A DNA stretch of 64,000 nt from Luteimonas wenzhouensis (lineage in GTDB: Bacteria; Pseudomonadota; Gammaproteobacteria; Xanthomonadales; Xanthomonadaceae), in the NCBI RefSeq assembly GCF_007859305.1, contig NZ_VOHE01000003.1, positions 124,001 to 188,000 on the forward strand, in the 5' to 3' direction. The notes under the pieces were generated by a model that was not told the origin of the DNA, did no database searches, and worked only from the letters and a program-made list of their open reading frames with translations. Below, piece by piece: positions 40,010-48,943 of this stretch. Made by a program: the position numbers and the translations under genes. How positions within the stretch are numbered: position 1 is the stretch's first letter; every line of letters begins with the position of its first letter.

Positions 40010-41770
40010 TCAGCGCTTCATCGAGGCGAAGAACTCGTCGTTGGACTTGGTGCTCTTCATCTTGTCGAGCAGGAATTCCATCGCCGCGATCTCGTCCATC
40101 GGGTGCAGCAGCTTGCGCAGGATCCAGATCTTCTGCAGCAGCTCCGGCTCGATCAGCAGGTCCTCGCGGCGGGTGCCGGAGAGGTTGACCGCGATCGCCG
40201 GGTACACGCGCTTCTCGGCGATGCGACGGTCCAGGTGCACCTCGGAGTTGCCGGTGCCCTTGAACTCCTCGTAGATCACCTTGTCCATCGCGCTGCCGGT
40301 GTCGACAAGCGCCGTGGCGATGATGGTCAGCGAGCCGCCTTCCTCGACGTTGCGCGCGGCGCCGAAGAAGCGCTTCGGGCGGTGCAGGGCGTTGGCGTCG
40401 ACGCCGCCGGTGAGCACCTTGCCCGAGGACGGCACCACGTTGTTGTAGGCGCGAGCCAGGCGGGTGATCGAGTCGAGCAGGATCACCACGTCCTTCTTGT
40501 GCTCGACCAGGCGCTTGGCGCGCTCGATCACCATCTCGGCGACCTGCACGTGGCGCGCGGCCGGCTCGTCGAAGGTCGAGGACACGACCTCGCCGCGCAC
40601 GGTGCGCTGCATCTCGGTCACTTCCTCGGGGCGCTCGTCCACCAGCAGCACGATCAGGTGCACTTCCGGGTGGTTGGTGGTGATCGCGGTCGCGATCTGC
40701 TGCATGAGCATGGTCTTGCCGGCCTTGGGCGGCGAGACGATCAGCGAGCGCTGGCCCTTGCCTTGCGGCGCCATCAGGTCGAGGATGCGGCCGGCGATGT
40801 CCTCGGAGGAGCCGTCGCCGCGCTCGAGCTTGAAGCGCTTGCGCGGGAACAGCGGGGTCAGGTTCTCGAACAGCACCTTGCCCTTGCTGGCTTCCGGCGG
40901 CTCGCCGTTGATGGTGTCGACCACGTTGAGCGCGAAGTAGCGCTCGCCGTCCTTGGGCCAGCGGATGCGGCCGGACAGGTGGTCGCCGGTGCGCAGGTTG
41001 AAGCGGCGGATCTGGCTGGGCGAGATGTAGACGTCGTCCGGGCCGGCCAGGTAGCTGGCCTCGGCGCCGCGCAGGAAGCCGAAGCCGTCGGGCAGGATCT
41101 CCAGCACGCCGTCGGCCTGCACGCCCTCGCTGGTGCGGGTGAGCACCTTGAGCAGGGCGAAGATCACGTCCTGCTTGCGGGCGCGGGCCACGCCTTCGAT
41201 GTTGAGCTGCTCGGCGATGTCGAGCAGCTTGTGCGCCGGCATCCGCTTCAGGTCGCCCAGCGTGTACTGCGGGAAGCCCTCGGGGATGCTCGGCGGCGGC
41301 AGGCGGTGCGCCTGCTGGTCGCCGTTGCCGTCGTCCTGGGGCAGGCCGCTGTCGCGGTGGCGGTCGCGCTGGCGGTCGCGGCGGTTGCGGAAGCGGTCGC
41401 GACGGCTGCCGCCGGGGCTGCCGTTGTTGCGGTGGCCCTCGTGCTGCTGGCGCTGCGACTGGCCGCCTTCGCCCTGGGCGTCGCCGCCGCTGGTGGCGGC
41501 CGCGGCGGCCGGCGGCTGGGCGGGCGCCGTGGGCGCGGGCTGGGCGGCGGACGCGGCTGGCTGGGCGTCGGCGGCTGGCGCTGCCGCAGGCGCGGACGCG
41601 GCCTCCGGCGGGCGCGGCGTGGCCGGGGCGGCCGCCGGCTCCGACGGCTTCGGGGTATCGGTGGCGTCGGGAATGTCGGGGGCGGACTGGGCCTTGCGGG
41701 GCGCGCGGGCGGCAGTCTTGCGCACGCGCTTGGTGGCGGTGCCGCCGTCGTCGGGGGTGTTGTCGGACAA
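40010..41770 (-). CDS. rho: Transcription termination factor Rho with long disordered N-terminal insert
   Basis: 586 residues if the TTG at 41770 is used ([10 protein letters not shown]...); GAGG is 9 nt upstream and no ATG is available before the conserved region. About 165 N-terminal residues are Pro/Ala/Gln-rich, then Arg/Asp-rich ([18 protein letters not shown]), and disordered. The normal Rho follows: Rho_N ([19 protein letters not shown]), cold-shock RNA-binding domain ([16 protein letters not shown]), Walker [11 protein letters not shown], Walker [14 protein letters not shown]-loop [11 protein letters not shown]. It is an RNA helicase that ends transcription. Its own gene is followed by a hairpin terminator at 39957. 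Confidence 0.96.
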   Translation of the reverse strand: MSDNTPDDGGTATKRVRKTAARAPRKAQSAPDIPDATDTPKPSEPAAAPATPRPPEAASAPAAAPAADAQPAASAAQPAPTAPAQPPAAAAATSGGDAQGEGGQSQRQQHEGHRNNGSPGGSRRDRFRNRRDRQRDRHRDSGLPQDDGNGDQQAHRLPPPSIPEGFPQYTLGDLKRMPAHKLLDIAEQLNIEGVARARKQDVIFALLKVLTRTSEGVQADGVLEILPDGFGFLRGAEASYLAGPDDVYISPSQIRRFNLRTGDHLSGRIRWPKDGERYFALNVVDTINGEPPEASKGKVLFENLTPLFPRKRFKLERGDGSSEDIAGRILDLMAPQGKGQRSLIVSPPKAGKTMLMQQIATAITTNHPEVHLIVLLVDERPEEVTEMQRTVRGEVVSSTFDEPAARHVQVAEMVIERAKRLVEHKKDVVILLDSITRLARAYNNVVPSSGKVLTGGVDANALHRPKRFFGAARNVEEGGSLTIIATALVDTGSAMDKVIYEEFKGTGNSEVHLDRRIAEKRVYPAIAVNLSGTRREDLLIEPELLQKIWILRKLLHPMDEIAAMEFLLDKMKSTKSNDEFFASMKR

Positions 41771-41905
41771 GTGCGAGATCCTCGCTAGCTGCGAGCGCCC
41801 TGGAACGGGCGGGAAGGAAAGAAACGGGAAGCGTTGCAGACGGGGTGCGGCGCGATGGTCCACGCCGGATGCGCCAAACCTAACACCGGGCGCGGGCCAC
41901 GGCAA

Positions 41906-41934
41906 GCGGCCCCGCGGCGCCGTTCAGGGGCCGC
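41906..41934 (-). terminator. Possible terminator after trxA
   Basis: GCGGCCCC (41906-41913) pairs with GGGGCCGC (41927-41934) across a 13-nt loop, 37 nt past the trxA stop on the minus strand. No T-tract follows, so this is tentative. The remaining gap to the rho start (41771-41905) must hold the rho promoter. Confidence 0.4.
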
Positions 41935-41971
41935 GGAGGGTCCGCTCGGCCCCGCCGGACGGCCTGCCCGC

Positions 41972-42298
41972 CTACAGGGCCTTTTCGATCACCTGCGCCA
42001 GCTGGGACTTGCCCACGGCGCCGATCTGGGTGGCCTGGACCTGGCCGTCCTTGAACAGCAGCAGCATCGGGATCGAGCGCACGTGGTAGCGCATCGCGGT
42101 GGCGCGGTTCTCGTCGACGTTGACCTTGGCGATCTTCACCCGCCCGGCGTACTCGTCGGCCAGCTCGTCCAGGGCAGGCGCGATCATCTTGCACGGCCCG
42201 CACCACGGCGCCCAGAAGTCGACCAGCACCGGCTCGGCGGACTGCAGCACGGTGGCATCGAAATCGGCGTCGGTGGCGTGGATGACGTGTTCGCTCAC
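41972..42298 (-). CDS. trxA: Thioredoxin
   Basis: 108 residues from GTG 42298 ([13 protein letters not shown]). The active site is canonical, [16 protein letters not shown], with the cis-proline region [12 protein letters not shown]. Length and motifs match E. coli TrxA. Cytosolic disulfide reductant. It is followed by rho in the same direction and is divergent from rhlB, an order also common in other gammaproteobacteria. Confidence 0.96.
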   Translation of the reverse strand: MSEHVIHATDADFDATVLQSAEPVLVDFWAPWCGPCKMIAPALDELADEYAGRVKIAKVNVDENRATAMRYHVRSIPMLLLFKDGQVQATQIGAVGKSQLAQVIEKAL

Positions 42299-42664
42299 GG
42301 AAGGGCTCCTGGAAGGGATGGGGGCGGCCGGTCGGGCGGCCGCGGGATGGATGGTAAACTTGGGCGATTCGCGGCCCAACTCAAGGGCCACCCGTCCGGG
42401 AGCCCCGGGGCGCCCCACGCGTCCCTGGCTGGTCCGCGAGCCCCCGGGAGCGCGCCTTCGCGGCGCCGTCCCGATTCCAAGGCAGTCTGCGATGCGGGCG
42501 CCGCCCACGCAAGCTCCAGAGCGCGTCATGCAGCCCGAAGCACTTCCCAGCCCGTTTGGGTCGCCGCGAAGCGGCGCCAGGTCCCGCAGCGCGGCGACCC
42601 AAGCGGACCGGGAGCTGCTTCCAGGCACGTGGCGGCAGCGGGAGCCGCACCCAAGATCCCATCC
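42299..42664. other. Long intergenic region between divergent trxA and rhlB
   Basis: 366 nt without a credible gene. An AT-richer patch with TAAACT (42355-42360) near the trxA side may be promoter material, followed by a small TTGGGC/GCCCAA inverted repeat. The rhlB side carries a large hairpin at 42552-42606. Frames in this stretch have irregular codon use. Confidence 0.6.
42552..42606 (+). promoter_or_regulatory. Large hairpin in the presumed 5' leader of rhlB
   Basis: TTGGGTCGCCGCG (42556-42568) is perfectly complementary to CGCGGCGACCCAA (42590-42602). With one G-T pair the stem continues through CCG (42552-42554) and CGG (42604-42606). The hairpin ends 58 nt before the rhlB ATG. It could be a leader structure controlling the helicase mRNA, or an early terminator lacking a T-tract. 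Confidence 0.55.
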
Positions 42665-44419
42665 ATGAGCGACAAGCCACTTACCGACGTCACCTTCTCC
42701 AGCTTCGAACTGCACCCGGCCCTGCTGGCCGGCCTGGAGGCGGCAGGATTCACCCGCTGCACCCCCATCCAGGCGCTGACCCTGCCGATCACCCTGGCCG
42801 GGCGCGACGTCGCCGGCCAGGCCCAGACCGGCACCGGCAAGACCCTGGCCTTCCTCGTCACCGTCATCAACCGCCTGCTGACCAGGCCGGCGCTGGCCGA
42901 GCGCAAGCCGGAGGATCCGCGCGCGCTGATCCTGGCCCCGACCCGCGAACTGGCGATCCAGATCCACAAGGACGCGGTGAAGTTCGCCTCCGACCTGGGC
43001 CTGAAGTTCGCCCTCGTCTACGGCGGCGTGGACTACGACAAGCAGCGCGCCCAGCTGCAGGCCGGCGCCGACGTCATCATCGCCACCCCCGGCCGCCTGA
43101 TCGACTACGTCAAGCAGCACAAGGTGGTGAGCCTGCACGCGTGCGAGGTGTGCGTGCTCGACGAGGCCGACCGCATGTTCGACCTCGGCTTCATCAAGGA
43201 CATCCGCTTCCTGCTGCGGCGCATGCCGATCCGCACCGAGCGCCAGACCCTGCTGTTCAGCGCCACCCTGAGCCACCGTGTGCTCGAGCTGGCCTACGAG
43301 CACATGAACGAGCCTGAGAAGGTGGTGGTGGAGGCCGAGACGGTCACCGCCGCGCGCGTGCGCCAGAAGCTGTACTACCCGGCCGACGAGGAGAAGCTGC
43401 CGCTGCTGCTGGGCCTGCTCTCGCGCAGCGAGGGCGCCCGCACCATGGTGTTCGTCAACACCAAGGTATACGTGGAGCGGGTGGCGCGCGCACTGGAGAA
43501 GGCCGGCTACCGGGTCGGCGTGCTCTCGGGCGACGTGCCGCAGAAGAAGCGCGAGTCGCTGCTGCGCAAGTTCCAGGCCGGGCAGCTCGAGATCCTGGTC
43601 GCCACCGACGTGGCCGCGCGCGGCCTGCACATCGAGGGCGTCAGCCACGTCTACAACTACGACCTGCCGTTCGACGCCGAGGACTACGTGCACCGCATCG
43701 GGCGCACCGCGCGCCTGGGCGCCGAGGGCGACGCGATCAGCTTCGCCTGCGAGCGCTACGCGATCGGCCTGCCCGACATCGAGGCCTACATCGGCCAGAA
43801 GATCCCGTCCGAGCCGGTCACGCCGGACCTGCTGGTGCCGGTCCCGCGCCAGCCGCGCGCGGCGGTGCCCGCCGGCGACGACGACGGCGACAGCATCGGC
43901 GAGATCTACCGCGAGGTGCGCGAGGCGCGCGCGGCCGAGGACGCCAAGCGTGGCGGTGGCCGCGGCCCGCGCGGCGCCGGCAGCCGCGGCCAGCGCCCGG
44001 ACGGCGACGGCGAGCGGCCGCGCAAGCGGCGCACGCGCAAGCCCAGGCCCGATGCCGTACCCGCGGCGGCGGCCGCCGCCGATGCGCCGCCATCCAGCGA
44101 CGCCGCCACGCCCGCGGCGCCGGCGCCCGTGATCGACGCCGCCGGCGCGGTGGCCGCGGCGATGCCCGACGAGTCGCGCCCGCCGCGCAAGCGCCGCCGC
44201 CGTCGCCGCGGAAAGCGCATCGACGGGGCCGAGGCCGCGGCCCATGGCAGTGGCCAGACGCGCGACGGCAAGCCCGCGCCGGAACGCGAGCGCGCGCGCC
44301 AGAAGCCGGCGCCGCAGCGGCCGGCCGAGGCGCCGGCCGGCCGCGCGCCTTCGCTGCTCTCGCGCATCGGCGCACGCCTGCGCAAGCTGGTGACGCGCGC
44401 GCCGCAGGGCCAGCACTAG
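42665..44419 (+). CDS. rhlB: DEAD-box RNA helicase RhlB-like with long basic C-terminal tail
   Basis: 584 residues. All DEAD-box motifs are present: Q motif [13 protein letters not shown], motif I AQTGTGKT, Ia PTRELAIQ, Ib [78 protein letters not shown]. After about residue 400 comes an Arg/Lys/Ala/Pro-rich tail with KRRTRKPRP and [10 protein letters not shown]. In E. coli RhlB works with RNase E; the tail would bind RNA. Located beside trxA and rho. The tail resembles RhlE/SrmB-type extensions, so the exact subfamily is a little uncertain. Confidence 0.92.
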   Translation: MSDKPLTDVTFSSFELHPALLAGLEAAGFTRCTPIQALTLPITLAGRDVAGQAQTGTGKTLAFLVTVINRLLTRPALAERKPEDPRALILAPTRELAIQIHKDAVKFASDLGLKFALVYGGVDYDKQRAQLQAGADVIIATPGRLIDYVKQHKVVSLHACEVCVLDEADRMFDLGFIKDIRFLLRRMPIRTERQTLLFSATLSHRVLELAYEHMNEPEKVVVEAETVTAARVRQKLYYPADEEKLPLLLGLLSRSEGARTMVFVNTKVYVERVARALEKAGYRVGVLSGDVPQKKRESLLRKFQAGQLEILVATDVAARGLHIEGVSHVYNYDLPFDAEDYVHRIGRTARLGAEGDAISFACERYAIGLPDIEAYIGQKIPSEPVTPDLLVPVPRQPRAAVPAGDDDGDSIGEIYREVREARAAEDAKRGGGRGPRGAGSRGQRPDGDGERPRKRRTRKPRPDAVPAAAAAADAPPSSDAATPAAPAPVIDAAGAVAAAMPDESRPPRKRRRRRRGKRIDGAEAAAHGSGQTRDGKPAPERERARQKPAPQRPAEAPAGRAPSLLSRIGARLRKLVTRAPQGQH

Positions 44420-44524
44420 CGGGGAACGCGTGCCGGCGCGGGCATCGCCGGCACCGCCGTCCGCCGCGGAAACCCGGCACCGCGCCCCGGTCCGGCGAAG
44501 GCCAGTTCTGCGATACTCCCGGCC

Positions 44525-45214
44525 ATGGCCGTCCTGCGCTTCGACCACGTCAGCAAGCAGTACCCGGGTGGGCGAGCGGCGCTGTCCGAAGTCAGCTTCG
44601 AGGTAGCGGCCGGCGAGATGCTGTTCCTTACCGGGCATTCGGGCGCCGGCAAGAGCACCCTGCTCAAGCTGATCCACCTGGCCGAGCGCCCGAGTCGCGG
44701 CACGGTGCTGTTCAACGACCGCAACCTGCTCAAGGTGCGCGGCCGGCGCGTGGCCCTGCACCGGCGCGAGGTCGGCGTGGTGTTCCAGGACCACTGCCTG
44801 CTCACCGACCGCAGCGTGTTCGACAACGTCGCCCTGCCGCTGGTGCTGCGCGGCCTGCGCCGCGGCGAGATCGGCCGGCGGGTGCGGGGCGTGCTCGAGC
44901 GCCTGGGCCTGGGCGACCGCGAGCGCGCGCTGCCGGCGCAGCTCTCGGCCGGCGAGCAGCAGCGCGTGGGCATTGCCCGCGCGCTGGTGGGCGAGCCGCG
45001 CCTGCTGGTGGCCGACGAGCCGACCGGCAACCTCGACCCGACCCTGGCCGCGGAGATCATGTCGCTGTTCGCATCGCTCCCCGAGCGCGGCACCAGCGTG
45101 CTGGTGGCCAGCCACGACCTGGGGCTGGTCCGGCGCATGCGCAAGCGGGTGCTGGTGCTCGACCAGGGCCGCCTGGTCGACGATATCGCGCCGGAGGAAC
45201 TGGCCGATGGCTGA
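44525..45214 (+). CDS. ftsE: Cell-division ABC ATPase FtsE
   Basis: 229 residues. Starts [27 protein letters not shown], with Walker [15 protein letters not shown] as in FtsE, Q-loop [22 protein letters not shown], signature [15 protein letters not shown] and Walker [14 protein letters not shown]. It pairs with FtsX at the division site and activates peptidoglycan hydrolases through periplasmic partners. Its stop overlaps ftsX by 8 nt. The upstream 105-nt gap separates it from rhlB and probably holds its promoter. Confidence 0.96.
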   Translation: MAVLRFDHVSKQYPGGRAALSEVSFEVAAGEMLFLTGHSGAGKSTLLKLIHLAERPSRGTVLFNDRNLLKVRGRRVALHRREVGVVFQDHCLLTDRSVFDNVALPLVLRGLRRGEIGRRVRGVLERLGLGDRERALPAQLSAGEQQRVGIARALVGEPRLLVADEPTGNLDPTLAAEIMSLFASLPERGTSVLVASHDLGLVRRMRKRVLVLDQGRLVDDIAPEELADG

Positions 45215-46157
45215 CCCGCGCGCCGCCGCGCCGCTGCGCCCGCCGTCGCCGGTGCGCACCTGGTTCGACCACCACGGCTACAGCCTGGTGGCCAGCCTGG
45301 GGCGCGTGTTCGAACGGCCGTGGGCGGCGCTGCTGACGATGGCGGTGATGGCGCTGTCGCTGGCGTTGCCGCTCGGATTGGCGCTGGTGCTCGGCAACCT
45401 CGAGCGCCTGGCCGGCAACGTCGAGCGTTCGCGCGAGATCACCGTGTTCCTGCGGCAGGACGTCGAGGATGCCCGCGCCGTGGCGCTGGCCGGCGAGCTG
45501 GAGGCCAACGCGGCCGTGGCCGCGGTGCGCCACGTGACGCCGGCGCAGGGGCTGGAGTCGCTGCGCGTGGATCCGTCGCTGGCCGGCGTGATCGACGCGG
45601 TCGGCGACGACAACCCGCTGCCGCACGCGCTGGTGGTGGCGCCCGCGGGGGACGAACTGGCCCTGGCCGGCTGGCTGCGCGAGCTGCCCGAGGCCGACCT
45701 GGTGCAGCACGACGCGCAATGGCGCCAGCGCTTGGACACCTGGCTGCGGTTCGGCACCCGCGTGGCCTGGGTGCTGGCAGCGCTGTTCGGCCTCGGCGTG
45801 CTGCTGGTGGTCGGCAACACGGTGCGCCTGGACATCCAGTCGCGGCGCGGCGAGATCGGCGTGCTGCAGCTGCTCGGCGCCACCGACGGCTTCATCCGCC
45901 GGCCCTTCCTCTACCTGGGGGCGTGGTACGGTCTGGGCGCCGGCGGGCTCGCGGCGGCGCTGCTGGCGGTGGCCGGCGCGGCGCTGGCCGGCCCGCTCGC
46001 GGAATTGGCCGCCAGCTACGGCAGCCGCTTCGCGCTCACCGGCATCGACCTGCAGTGGACGCTCTCGGTCCTGGCCGGGGCGACCGCGCTGGGCTGGCTT
46101 GGCGCCGGCCTGGTGACCGGGCACTTCCTGCGCCAGACGCGCCCATCCGGGACCTGA
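45207..46157 (+). CDS. ftsX: Cell-division permease-like protein FtsX
   Basis: 316 residues. A cytoplasmic N-terminus, a first helix ([22 protein letters not shown]), an extracytoplasmic domain starting [23 protein letters not shown], and three C-terminal helices, with [29 protein letters not shown] between. This is the standard FtsX layout. Works with FtsE. The start lies inside the ftsE end. In many gammaproteobacteria rpoH follows; here a response regulator gene does. Confidence 0.95.
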   Translation: MADPRAAAPLRPPSPVRTWFDHHGYSLVASLGRVFERPWAALLTMAVMALSLALPLGLALVLGNLERLAGNVERSREITVFLRQDVEDARAVALAGELEANAAVAAVRHVTPAQGLESLRVDPSLAGVIDAVGDDNPLPHALVVAPAGDELALAGWLRELPEADLVQHDAQWRQRLDTWLRFGTRVAWVLAALFGLGVLLVVGNTVRLDIQSRRGEIGVLQLLGATDGFIRRPFLYLGAWYGLGAGGLAAALLAVAGAALAGPLAELAASYGSRFALTGIDLQWTLSVLAGATALGWLGAGLVTGHFLRQTRPSGT

Positions 46158-46162
46158 CCAGC

Positions 46163-47005
46163 ATGATCTCGCACGACCTGCGCCATCTGGACACCGACAA
46201 CCCCTGCGTGCTGGTGGTCGACGGCTCCAAGCTGGTGCGCAAGCTGATCCACGCGGTGCTGCAGAAGGAGCTGCCCGGCGTGCGCGTGGCCGAGGCCGGC
46301 AGCGTGGCCGAGGCCAACGCGGCGCTCGCCGCCGGTCCGGTGGACCTGGTGACCACCGCGCTGGTGCTGCCCGACGGCGACGGCCTGCAGGTGGCGCGCG
46401 CGGTGCGCGAGGCCGGCGGCCAGCGCTACGTGCCGGTGATCGTGATCTCCGGCGACGTGCAGTCGCACCTGGAGGACCGCCGCTTCACCGAGGACGTCAC
46501 CGACTACTTCGACAAGGGCCTGGGCCACAACGCGCTGGCCGCGTTCATCCGCGGCTACGTGCAGCCCGAGCCGATCCCCGACGCGCACGTGCTCTACATC
46601 GAGGACAGCCGCACGGTGGCGGTGGCGATCCGGCGCATGCTCGAGTCGCACCAGATGCGCGTCACCCACGTCACCAACGCCGAGGACGCGATCGCCTACC
46701 TCGAGGCCTACGTGGGCACCGAGGCCGCGCCGGGCGCGGACCTGGTGCTGACCGACCTCTACCTCAAGGGCGAGCTCGACGGCCGCGACGTGCTCGACCG
46801 GATCCGCAACGCCATGGGCTACGGCAAGCGCCGGCTGCCGGTGCTGGTGATGACCGGCGACGACAACCGCGACAACCAGGCCGCGCTGCTGCGCGAGGGC
46901 GCCAACGACCTGGTGCTCAAGCCGATCGAGGAACGCCTGCTCGCGACCAAGGCCCTGTTCCAGCTGCGCCTGTCGCGGCTGCCGGTCCATCCGCTGCAGG
47001 TATGA
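46163..47005 (+). CDS. Two-receiver response regulator (first receiver degenerate)
   Basis: 280 residues made of two receiver domains and no output domain. In receiver 1 (about 14-135) the phospho-acceptor position is Ala66 ([14 protein letters not shown]) and the acidic pair is Asp20-Gly21, so it should not be phosphorylated. Receiver 2 (about 147-270) keeps the pocket: Glu-Asp in [10 protein letters not shown], acceptor Asp in LVLTDLYL, Thr in VMTGDD, Lys in LVLKPIEE. It probably signals by protein contact. It starts 5 nt after ftsX and its stop overlaps the ung start (ATGA). No kinase gene is nearby. Confidence 0.88.
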   Translation: MISHDLRHLDTDNPCVLVVDGSKLVRKLIHAVLQKELPGVRVAEAGSVAEANAALAAGPVDLVTTALVLPDGDGLQVARAVREAGGQRYVPVIVISGDVQSHLEDRRFTEDVTDYFDKGLGHNALAAFIRGYVQPEPIPDAHVLYIEDSRTVAVAIRRMLESHQMRVTHVTNAEDAIAYLEAYVGTEAAPGADLVLTDLYLKGELDGRDVLDRIRNAMGYGKRRLPVLVMTGDDNRDNQAALLREGANDLVLKPIEERLLATKALFQLRLSRLPVHPLQV

Positions 47006-47733
47006 GCGACGCGCTGCGGCTCGAACCCTCGTGGAAGGCGCGCGTGGGCGGGTGGTTCGCGCGCGAGGACATGCGCGCGCTGTCGGCGTTCCTGCGCGAG
47101 CGCAAGGCCGCGGGCGTGCGGGTCTATCCGCCCGGCCGGCAGATCTTCGCGGCGTTCGACGCCACCCCGTTCGATGCGGTCAAGGTGGTGGTCCTGGGCC
47201 AGGATCCCTACCACGGACCCGGCCAGGCGCACGGCCTGTGCTTTTCGGTGGCGCCGGGCGTGCCGGTGCCGCCGTCGCTGCAGAACATGTACAAGGAGCT
47301 CGAGCGCGACCTCGGCATCGCGCCGCCCGACCACGGCTGGCTGCTGCCGTGGGCGCGCCGCGGCGTGCTGCTGCTCAACGCGGTGCTCACCGTCGAGGAC
47401 GGCCGTCCCGGCGCGCACCAGGGCCGCGGCTGGGAAGGCTTCACCGACCACGTGGTGGAGGTGCTCAATCGCGAGCGCGAGGGCCTGGTGTTCATGCTCT
47501 GGGGCAGCTACGCGCAGAAGAAGGGCGCGATCGTGGACACGCGCCGGCACTGCGTGCTGCGCACCACCCATCCCTCGCCGCTGTCGGCGCACCGCGGGTT
47601 CCTGGGCTGCGGGCACTTCTCCAAGGCCAACCGTTACCTCGCCTCGCGTGGGCTGGCGCCAATCGACTGGTCGCTGCCGCGCAGGGCGGAACTCGACGCG
47701 TGGGACGCGGAGGCGGGCGCGGGTCACGGCTGA
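47002..47733 (+). CDS. ung: Uracil-DNA glycosylase (family 1)
   Basis: 243 residues. Family 1 motifs are complete: water-activating [30 protein letters not shown], the [12 protein letters not shown] block, and the catalytic His loop [21 protein letters not shown]. It removes uracil from DNA in base-excision repair. Its ATG overlaps the preceding stop. Unusually, the stop codon lies inside a REP-type repeat that begins at 47723, so the last residues (GHG) are encoded by repeat DNA. Confidence 0.97.
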   Translation: MSDALRLEPSWKARVGGWFAREDMRALSAFLRERKAAGVRVYPPGRQIFAAFDATPFDAVKVVVLGQDPYHGPGQAHGLCFSVAPGVPVPPSLQNMYKELERDLGIAPPDHGWLLPWARRGVLLLNAVLTVEDGRPGAHQGRGWEGFTDHVVEVLNREREGLVFMLWGSYAQKKGAIVDTRRHCVLRTTHPSPLSAHRGFLGCGHFSKANRYLASRGLAPIDWSLPRRAELDAWDAEAGAGHG

Positions 47734-47781
47734 AGCCGCTCCTACAGCGGGACCGCTTGTAGGAGCGGCTTCAGCCGCGAC
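47723..47781. repeat. REP-type inverted repeat (GTAGGAGCGGCTTCAGCCGC)
   Basis: Left arm 47723-47745 and right arm 47759-47781 are near-perfect inverted copies of the 23-bp unit that contains GTAGGAGCGGCTTCAGCCGC, separated by 13 nt. This unit is very common between genes in Xanthomonadaceae and some pseudomonads. The element begins inside ung and supplies its stop; it could also act as a terminator. Confidence 0.85.
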
Positions 47782-47905
47782 CCCGATGACGACCGGTGGC
47801 ACGAACGGGACGCCCGGACCCGTTCGCGCGCCCTCGCCCCGGCATCGGATCGGCGGCCGCCTTCCGTTCGGGCCGAACCGGAAACCCCGGAGGACACTCC
47901 TTGCC

Positions 47906-48943
47906 TCAGAACCAGATCCGCACCCCCGCCACGACGCGCGTCTCCCGCGCATGTCCGCCTACGGTCTCGCGTGCCCGCGCCGTGGCCCCGAACGCGCGCT
48001 CGTGCACCACGCCGACATAGGGCGCGAAGCGGCGGGTCACCTCGTAGCGCAGGCGCAGGCCCGCCTCGGCCGTCGACAGGCCGCGGCCGGTGCCGCGGGC
48101 CGGGTCGTTACGCGCGTCGAGTTCCAGTTCCAGCGAAGGCTGCAGCACCAGGCGGTTGGTGAAGCGCAGGTCGTACTCGGCTTCCAGCTCCGCGGACAGG
48201 CCGCCCGCGCCCAGGTAGGCGGTGGCCGAGACCTCGAACATGTACGGGGCGAGGCCCCGCACGCCGAGCGCGGCGCGCGTGCGCGGCTCGCCGGGACGGA
48301 TGTCGTGGCGCATGCCGGCGAACACGTCCCACCAGCGCGCGACGGCGCGCGAGGCCTGCAGCTCGACGTGCGATGCGGTGGTGCGTCCGCCGGCGCGTTC
48401 GCCGCCGCCGCGCAGCCACAGGCGGTGGATGTCGCCACCGGTCGAAGCACTGGCGTCCCACGCGGCGCCGTGCTGGCCGTCGTCCTCCCAGCCCTCCAGG
48501 CGGTGCAGGGTCACCCGCGTGTAGCGCGCGGGCGCATGCACCATGCCCGCGTGCGCGAGCACGGGGAAGGCGGCCGCGCGGTCGACGTCGGTGACCGGCG
48601 GGACCGGCTCGCGCGGCATCGCCGCCGCGGGCGCGCAGTGGCCCATCGCGGCGTGCTCCGGCGTGCAGCCGGCCGGTGCGGGTGCGGGCGTGCAATGCCC
48701 CATCGCCGCGTGCCCGGGGCTGCAGGGCGCCGGGGGCGTCGGCGTCGCGGGCGGCGTGCAGTGGCCCATCGCGGCGTGCTCAGGCGAACACGTGGTGGCC
48801 GTGCGTGGGTCCGCGGCGGGCGGCGGCGTCGCGTCGTGCGGCGGGTGCTGCGGCGGCGCGGCATGGACGGAATGCCGGGCGGTGGCCTGCCCGGCGACGC
48901 CCAGCAGCAGCGTGACGGCGATGGCATGGGCGAAGCGCTTCAT
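47906..48943 (-). CDS. copB: Outer-membrane copper-resistance protein CopB
   Basis: 345 residues from the ATG at 48943, preceded by GGAGGA. A signal peptide (to about residue 22) is followed by a metal-binding region with three near-identical repeats CSPEHAAMGHC, CSPGHAAMGHC and CTPEHAAMGHC, then a beta-barrel domain (VTLHRLEGWEDDGQHGAAWDASASTGGD ... TRVVAGVRIWF) ending in Phe. Typical CopB order. It is thought to sequester or pass copper at the outer membrane. Its start overlaps the copA stop (ATGA). Confidence 0.94.
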   Translation of the reverse strand: MKRFAHAIAVTLLLGVAGQATARHSVHAAPPQHPPHDATPPPAADPRTATTCSPEHAAMGHCTPPATPTPPAPCSPGHAAMGHCTPAPAPAGCTPEHAAMGHCAPAAAMPREPVPPVTDVDRAAAFPVLAHAGMVHAPARYTRVTLHRLEGWEDDGQHGAAWDASASTGGDIHRLWLRGGGERAGGRTTASHVELQASRAVARWWDVFAGMRHDIRPGEPRTRAALGVRGLAPYMFEVSATAYLGAGGLSAELEAEYDLRFTNRLVLQPSLELELDARNDPARGTGRGLSTAEAGLRLRYEVTRRFAPYVGVVHERAFGATARARETVGGHARETRVVAGVRIWF

